DNA of 20,185 nt, from positions 1 through 20,185 of the forward strand of contig URRT01000015.1 in assembly GCA_900550355.1 (NCBI GenBank), given 5' to 3'. Positions within the stretch are counted from its first letter, which is position 1. Each line of letters begins with the position of its first letter. The DNA is from an uncultured Collinsella sp. (GTDB lineage Bacteria > Actinomycetota > Coriobacteriia > Coriobacteriales > Coriobacteriaceae). Below, in pieces: positions 16,754 through 20,185 of this stretch. The position numbers and the translations under genes were made by a program. The notes beneath the pieces were generated by a model that saw only the letters and a program-made list of their open reading frames with translations, made no database searches and was not told the DNA's origin.

Positions 16754-16791
16754 GGCTATTATTAGCCGATGTTGTATTTGACTATTCAAAT
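16754..16791. promoter_or_regulatory. Two small palindromes in front of the antitoxin gene (likely operator)
   Basis: GGCTA-N4-TAGCC (16754-16767) and ATTTGA-N4-TCAAAT (16776-16791), both with 4-base centres, end 26 bp before the antitoxin ATG. RelB/DinJ-type ribbon-helix-helix antitoxins commonly bind such palindromes to repress their own operon. The binding itself is inferred. Confidence 0.45.
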
Positions 16792-16817
16792 TGCACGCTC
16801 ATTAAGGGAGGCCAGTG

Positions 16818-17141
16818 ATGTCATCGACTCAAAAACGAGCCATCCTGCAGGTGCGCATTCGCGAGGAAGACAAGCAGCATGCCGAGCGTCTCTACGACGC
16901 CATGGGCACATCGCTCGCCGAGGCTGTCCGTCTATTTGTCGCGCAGAGTATTTTGATGCGCAAGCTCCCCTTTCAGCCGTTCGCCGTGCGCTCCAAGGAC
17001 GGCACGGCCGCCTATGGACTGCTCAAAGCATATGGGGACCCCAATCGCCGCTCCGAGGAGCGCAATGCCTGGATTGAATACCTAGCCACAGAAAGCGACG
17101 AGTCGGTTTTGGGTCCCGAGGAAGTAGATATCCATGAGTAG
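16818..17141 (+). CDS. RelB/DinJ-family antitoxin
   Basis: 107 residues. The N-terminal half has the ribbon-helix-helix pattern of RelB/DinJ antitoxins: a short beta strand (RAILQVRIRE), helix KQHAERLYDAMG, then the signature TSLAEAVRLFVAQSILMRKLPF. The C-terminal part is polar and would wrap the toxin. The ATG at 16818 is chosen over a GTG at 16815 because AGGGAGG stands 6 nt before it. It overlaps the next gene by 8 bases, the usual order and coupling of a type II toxin-antitoxin operon. Palindromes upstream suggest autorepression. The partner is a PIN protein rather than the RelE/YafQ toxin usually paired with this family. Confidence 0.85.
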   Translation: MSSTQKRAILQVRIREEDKQHAERLYDAMGTSLAEAVRLFVAQSILMRKLPFQPFAVRSKDGTAAYGLLKAYGDPNRRSEERNAWIEYLATESDESVLGPEEVDIHE

Positions 17142-17631
17142 CACCATCATCGACGAGACCGTCATCCTACGCTACCTGCTTGACGACGACGAGGTCCTGT
17201 CACCGCGCGCCGCCAAAGTCATCGCCACGCGCACCGCTCGTGTCTACCCCGAAATCATCACGCGCGTCGTGGTCACGCTGCGCGACGTCTATAAGGTTCC
17301 CCGCGTTGAGATTGCTGCGGCCATGAAAAGGCTGCTCGATGACGTCATGGTCGACGAGCCCACTGTTGTCGCCCTTGCCATCAAACTCTTTGGCAAGACC
17401 CATATGGACTTTTCCGACTGCCTCCTCGCAGCCCGAACCGCCATCTACAACGATGATGTCGTGAGCTTTGGCAAGCCCATCATCCAAGGCATGATCGACT
17501 ACCGCCGCAAACGCCAAACCGCAGCCGACGCTCGCGACCGCGTCGTCGAAGCCCGCAGTCGAAGCACCGACGCCCGCGGCCACAGCACCGACTCCACCAT
17601 CGACAAGCTCCGCCACCGCCCCCGCAGCTAA
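17134..17631 (+). CDS. PIN-domain protein, putative VapC-like toxin
   Basis: 165 residues. The start reads IIDETVILRYLLDDDEVLSPRA, close to the VapC-type motif IDTNVLLRYLL with Asp7 as the first catalytic acid. Further acidic positions are Glu40 (YPEIITRVV) and Asp92/Asp95 (MDFSDCLLAA). PIN nucleases cut RNA, usually tRNA or rRNA, with bound Mg or Mn. Where most have a fourth acidic residue (as in TFDKDF), this one reads VVSFGKPI with Gly113; Asp107/108 lies near. From about residue 120 a tail rich in Arg, Asp and Ser (EARSRSTDARGHSTD) extends beyond the fold. It may be active, weakened, or have a changed site; activity cannot be decided from sequence. Confidence 0.8.
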   Translation: MSSTIIDETVILRYLLDDDEVLSPRAAKVIATRTARVYPEIITRVVVTLRDVYKVPRVEIAAAMKRLLDDVMVDEPTVVALAIKLFGKTHMDFSDCLLAARTAIYNDDVVSFGKPIIQGMIDYRRKRQTAADARDRVVEARSRSTDARGHSTDSTIDKLRHRPRS

Positions 17632-17644
17632 CCCCACCCCCTCC

Positions 17645-17715
17645 TAAGTTGCGGTGAAATACGGACTGATTTATGCCTTTAAAGGCCTCAACAGTCCGTA
17701 TTTCACCGCAACTTA
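17645..17715. repeat. Palindromic repeat element, copy 1
   Basis: A perfect 24-bp inverted repeat (arms 17645-17668 and 17692-17715, core TTGCGGTGAAATACGGACT) encloses a 23-base loop that itself contains CCTTTAAAGG. The same arms occur in copy 2 at 18929-18995. It sits between the convergent ends of the PIN gene and the AbiEi-like gene and could also act as a bidirectional terminator. The pattern is REP/MITE-like. Confidence 0.9.
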
Positions 17716-17741
17716 TTGAAGGTGGACCGCAAACGATTTCG

Positions 17742-18764
17742 CTATCGGGAGTCGGCGTAGGGTTTTGTTGTCGGAATGCCGTAACCGCGCATCATGGCAC
17801 CGAACGATTCTACGTCGTAGGTGTCCGAGAGTTTGAAATGAATGACGTTGTGGCCCATGGAGCGAAGGTTCGCGTCGCGCATAAGAGCCGCTCGATAGGT
17901 TTTTGCCGCCGCTTGCTCTGGATCATTTTGAGTTTCGTCTTCAAACTTACCTAGCCCATGCAGCTCTGCCAGCGTCCATGATCCGTCTGGCATCTGCCAG
18001 CCATAATCTGCTAGATAATAACCAGCGTTTCCCGGTCGCGTTATCTCAACTTGAAGCTCAGGCGCGGCAACCCCAGCGAGAATCATCGCTGCTCTCGCCT
18101 CGGACTCGCCGCCATTGTCTGACCTGCAGTCCATATGCTCAAAAACGTCAAAAGCACGCGCGATGCCATGCAGCCCTCGGCAATTTGCCTGCGCATATGC
18201 TCGCAGCTCTTCGCGTTCGACATCGTACTCACGGGCCAAACCATCGACATAGCCCAGCGCATAGCGAAAGGCGCTCTTTCGGGCGATATCAACAACCGTT
18301 CGATACGGATCCGTCAGCGTAAACAGACCGAGCCGCCACACTTCGCCCGCCCGCCAGCGCTTGTATTCAACGAACTCATACGTATCACGCCTTGTAGACC
18401 GCGGCAGCAGCACTTGCACTTTATCCAGTAGCGTATACGCAGAGCCGATGCCGTAGAGCAGCGCTGCCGTCGATCCGCAAAACACAGCATCCGGTTCAAC
18501 GACCGCAATAGCGGATGCCAGCTGAAAGATGCGATCTTCAACCCCAAGATTATTCCAATAGACCGGATCCGCATACACATGGTTGTAAAGACGAAGCATG
18601 AGCTCTTCCTGCATAAGCTCGCGCGCACGACGTTCATCCCAAGGATCAATTGTTATAAGCAGCTGTCCATCTTGATGAATTCCAAGGGCCGAGAATAGCA
18701 TCCTTGCATATGACTGCGGAATATGTTTGCCTTTATCGAGCATGGCCAACCCCATAACCGTCAC
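17742..18764 (-). CDS. AbiEi-like / putative endonuclease-fold protein of unknown function
   Basis: 340 residues from a GTG at 18764; ATG codons at 18755 and 18743 are alternative starts and no ribosome site clearly decides. The middle holds CGSTAALLYGIG (96-107) and TDPYRTVVDIAR (151-162), patterns seen in AbiEi-type antitoxin and related actinobacterial proteins. The C-terminal part looks like a DUF559/Vsr-type nuclease fold: SEARAAMILAGVAAPELQVE, then LADYGW with Asp253, then AELHGLGK with Glu268 and Lys273, a possible D-ExxxxK site. No AbiEii-type toxin partner is adjacent. The gene is more AT-rich than the FHL operon and sits between two inverted copies of a repeat, which suggests acquisition. 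Defence or DNA repair is possible but unproven. Confidence 0.6.
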   Translation of the reverse strand: MTVMGLAMLDKGKHIPQSYARMLFSALGIHQDGQLLITIDPWDERRARELMQEELMLRLYNHVYADPVYWNNLGVEDRIFQLASAIAVVEPDAVFCGSTAALLYGIGSAYTLLDKVQVLLPRSTRRDTYEFVEYKRWRAGEVWRLGLFTLTDPYRTVVDIARKSAFRYALGYVDGLAREYDVEREELRAYAQANCRGLHGIARAFDVFEHMDCRSDNGGESEARAAMILAGVAAPELQVEITRPGNAGYYLADYGWQMPDGSWTLAELHGLGKFEDETQNDPEQAAAKTYRAALMRDANLRSMGHNVIHFKLSDTYDVESFGAMMRGYGIPTTKPYADSR

Positions 18765-18928
18765 GGCGGAGAGAATACCATTACGCTATCGCATGCTTCC
18801 GTCCGTAGGCCTTGCCAAAAGCTGACCAAAAGCTTGACGTCGCAGGTCAAAGGTTCAAAAAATATTTACACTCTCGGTAGACGGTCGCTACGACCCTCCC
18901 AACGGCATCGGAATCCAACCTTACAAAT

Positions 18929-18995
18929 AGTTGCGGTGAAATACGGACTACATGGGCCATAAAAGCCGGAAAACAGTCCGTATTTCACCGCAACT
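18929..18995. repeat. Palindromic repeat element, copy 2 (inverted relative to copy 1)
   Basis: A perfect 21-bp inverted repeat (18929-18949 with 18975-18995) with the same arm sequence as copy 1 but a different 25-base loop. The flank TTAGGAGGGG follows the right arm here, while its complement CCCCTCCTAA precedes the left arm of copy 1, so the two copies are oppositely oriented. It lies upstream of the AbiEi-like gene and 3' of the tRNA unit; no other gene is seen in 18765-19020. Confidence 0.9.
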
Positions 18996-19030
18996 TAGGA
19001 GGGGATGTGGGGTCCCGGCATGTATATGAA

Positions 19031-19064
19031 AATGGCTCTGGTCCCAAAAGGAATCAGAGCCATT
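19031..19064 (-). terminator. Terminator of the tRNA-Pro/tRNA-Gly unit
   Basis: A 10-bp perfect stem (AATGGCTCTG/CAGAGCCATT) with a short inner TCC/GGA pairing; on the minus strand it is followed by TTCATAT. It begins 12 nt after the tRNA-Gly CCA end. Confidence 0.75.
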
Positions 19065-19075
19065 CATCTATCCTA

Positions 19076-19149
19076 TGGAGCGGGCGACGGGAATCGAACC
19101 CGCGTCATCAGCTTGGAAGGCTGGGGTTCTACCATTGAACTACGCCCGC
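19076..19149 (-). tRNA. tRNA-Gly (anticodon TCC)
   Basis: A full cloverleaf on the minus strand: acceptor GCGGGCG/CGCCCGC, anticodon arm CAGCC-TTCCAAG-type loop with TCC, and GGTTCGATTCC T-arm. It has a U discriminator and a genome-encoded CCA. It decodes GGA and GGG and is processed from the same transcript as tRNA-Pro, 6 bases upstream. Confidence 0.95.
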
Positions 19150-19155
19150 AAGATA

Positions 19156-19232
19156 TGGTCGGGACGACAGGATTTGAACCTGCGACATCCTGCTCCCAAA
19201 GCAGGCGCGCTACCAAACTGCGCCACGTCCCG
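19156..19232 (-). tRNA. tRNA-Pro (anticodon TGG)
   Basis: A full cloverleaf on the minus strand: acceptor CGGGACG/CGTCCCG, anticodon stem CTGCT/AGCAG with loop containing TGG, T-arm AGGTTCAAATCCT, and A discriminator. The CCA end is encoded. It is the first gene of the two-tRNA unit. Confidence 0.95.
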
Positions 19233-19283
19233 AAGGTGTTGAGCAGCTAAGGTCTAAACCTTGCGTGTCCCAAAGCGAAGGAA

Positions 19284-19312
19284 ATTATAGGGGAGACTCC
19301 CCGCCTGTGCAA
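19284..19312 (-). promoter_or_regulatory. Sigma-70-type promoter of the tRNA unit
   Basis: On the minus strand TTGCAC (19307-19312), a 17-base spacer and a perfect TATAAT (19284-19289) stand about 50 bp before tRNA-Pro. The spacer holds GGGGAGTCTCCCC, a small palindrome. Confidence 0.8.
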
Positions 19313-19323
19313 GCATTGATGCC

Positions 19324-20185
19324 TTAGCTCCTCGAATGTGCGACAAAACGACTATGGAGCAGACCGATCACAAAGGCAACCACGGCAACCGGCGCCCACG
19401 CGGCACCGATGTCTGCCAGGGGTAGCGCATCAAACGGCAGCCACGCGCCCGCAACGAACGCATCGCGGACCGAGGTGATCACGCTCTGCACGGCGACCAC
19501 GCCGCCGACCCAGATCCACACCTGCGGATGAGCGTCGCAAAAGCCGTGTACCAAACCCATGAGAACCAGCACGATAGCAACGGGATACAAGGCGTTGAGC
19601 ATGGGCACCGAGAACATAAGGATCACGTCGAGGCCCACGTTGGAGAGCACGCACGAAAACGCTGCGAACACAAAGGCGAGAACCGCAAAGGGACGGCGCA
19701 TGGCCTCCTCGGAGGCCTCCACTCCCCCTTCAACCACGTACGTCTCGCAGAAGTAACGCGAGCAGCAGCTAATAAGACCGATGCACACGTTCATGCAGGC
19801 AAGGAAAAAGATCGCAAAGACCACGACCGTGCCGGCAAGCCCAAAATGCATGGAGGCCGAACGGGCGAGGATGGCGGCGCCGTTGGTAGCGTCGGGCATC
19901 ACGGTGCCGAGCTGCATACCGGCAAGGCCCAAGCCGCAGTAGATGATGGCCATGAGCACGCCGGCGATCACACCGGAACGCGAAATCTCGAAGGCCACGC
20001 ACTTGTCATCGGTAACACCCAACTCGTGGATGGTCTCGGCGATGATGATGCCGAAGGCGAGCGACGCGAGCAGGTCCATGGTCTGATAGCCAGTCAGAAA
20101 GCCCTGCACGGCGGCGCCTGCATCGTAGGGAGCCTGAGGCACGGCAGCCGGCTCCAGCCGCCGGATCACAGCGCAGAATTCTTTG
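19324..20185 (-). CDS. brnQ: Branched-chain amino acid carrier, LIVCS/BrnQ family (5' end outside window)
   Basis: The frame is open to the right edge; about 286 C-terminal residues are visible, with the stop at 19324. Typical full-length members have about 430-450 residues. The block GFLTGYQTMDLLASLAFGIIIAETIHELG is the BrnQ signature, and several long hydrophobic helices follow. The family imports leucine, isoleucine and valine with Na+ or H+. A GTG at 20169 is not the true start, since the frame and family homology run on beyond it. The tRNA promoter starts 12 bp after the stop. The gene is unrelated to the FHL operon. Confidence 0.88.
   Translation of the reverse strand, partial: KEFCAVIRRLEPAAVPQAPYDAGAAVQGFLTGYQTMDLLASLAFGIIIAETIHELGVTDDKCVAFEISRSGVIAGVLMAIIYCGLGLAGMQLGTVMPDATNGAAILARSASMHFGLAGTVVVFAIFFLACMNVCIGLISCCSRYFCETYVVEGGVEASEEAMRRPFAVLAFVFAAFSCVLSNVGLDVILMFSVPMLNALYPVAIVLVLMGLVHGFCDAHPQVWIWVGGVVAVQSVITSVRDAFVAGAWLPFDALPLADIGAAWAPVAVVAFVIGLLHSRFVAHSRS

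Larger units (their letters stand above)
16389..16817. other. Divergent intergenic control region between hydN and the toxin-antitoxin pair
   Basis: 429 bases with no credible gene, visibly richer in A and T than the flanking operon from about 16500 onward. It should hold the promoter of the FHL operon (leftward) and that of the antitoxin (rightward). It contains several inverted repeats listed separately: 16429-16467, 16567-16592, 16638-16705, 16754-16767 and 16776-16791. A TATATT at 16530-16535 on the minus strand could be a -10 box for hydN, but no -35 box at proper spacing is seen, and no FNR or sigma-54 consensus site was recognised. Confidence 0.6.

Noticed and set aside
19076..19149. 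tRNA-Gly 3' end as an attachment site of an integrated element covering the AbiEi-like gene
   Set aside because: No integrase and no second copy of the tRNA 3' end is seen in the window.
1..20185. CRISPR array or phage genes
   Set aside because: No regularly spaced direct repeats and no phage structural or integrase genes were seen.

Overview
The window is a high-GC bacterial segment. It is dominated by one long minus-strand operon encoding a complete formate hydrogenlyase (FHL) of the hydrogenase-4 (Hyf, group 4a [NiFe]) type. Gene content, the strong AAGGAGG-type ribosome binding sites, tRNAs with encoded CCA ends and the accessory genes fit a gut Coriobacteriia member, most likely Collinsella. 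That assignment is inference; no rRNA or other taxonomic marker is present.

Layout, low to high coordinate. 1-860 (minus): the 5' part of a molybdopterin oxidoreductase running off the left edge. 925-960: a terminator that closes the FHL operon. 983-16388 (minus, transcribed right to left): hydN, fdhF, hyfA, hyfB, hyfC, hyfD, hyfE, hyfF, hyfG, hyfH, hyfI, hycH/hyfJ, hycI, focA. 16389-16817: the divergent control region. 16818-17631 (plus): a RelB/DinJ-like antitoxin with a PIN-domain toxin. 17742-18764 (minus): an AbiEi/endonuclease-like protein lying between two inverted copies of a palindromic repeat. 19076-19232 (minus): tRNA-Gly and tRNA-Pro with a clear promoter and terminator. 19324-20185 (minus): the C-terminal part of a BrnQ-type branched-chain amino acid carrier.

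How the operon works (family knowledge): FocA moves formate across the membrane. The selenoenzyme FdhF oxidises formate to CO2. Electrons pass through the ferredoxin-like HydN/HyfA proteins, HyfH and HyfI to the NiFe site in HyfG, where protons become H2. HyfB, HyfD and HyfF (antiporter-like), HyfC (NuoH-like) and HyfE form the membrane arm, which may conserve energy as an ion gradient. HycH and HycI mature the large subunit, and HycI removes its C-terminal tail. No hyp genes, selenocysteine machinery (selA/B/C) or FhlA-type regulator is in the window, so these must be elsewhere.

Two observations matter most. First, fdhF is read through an in-frame TGA at codon 140, with a SECIS-like hairpin 11 nt downstream. 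Second, hyfH, the electron-transfer subunit, carries an apparent frameshift near 4245-4250 in an otherwise intact operon. I see no clearly undescribed large system. The less explained parts are the structured hydN leader, the RelB/PIN pair and the repeat-flanked AbiEi-like gene.
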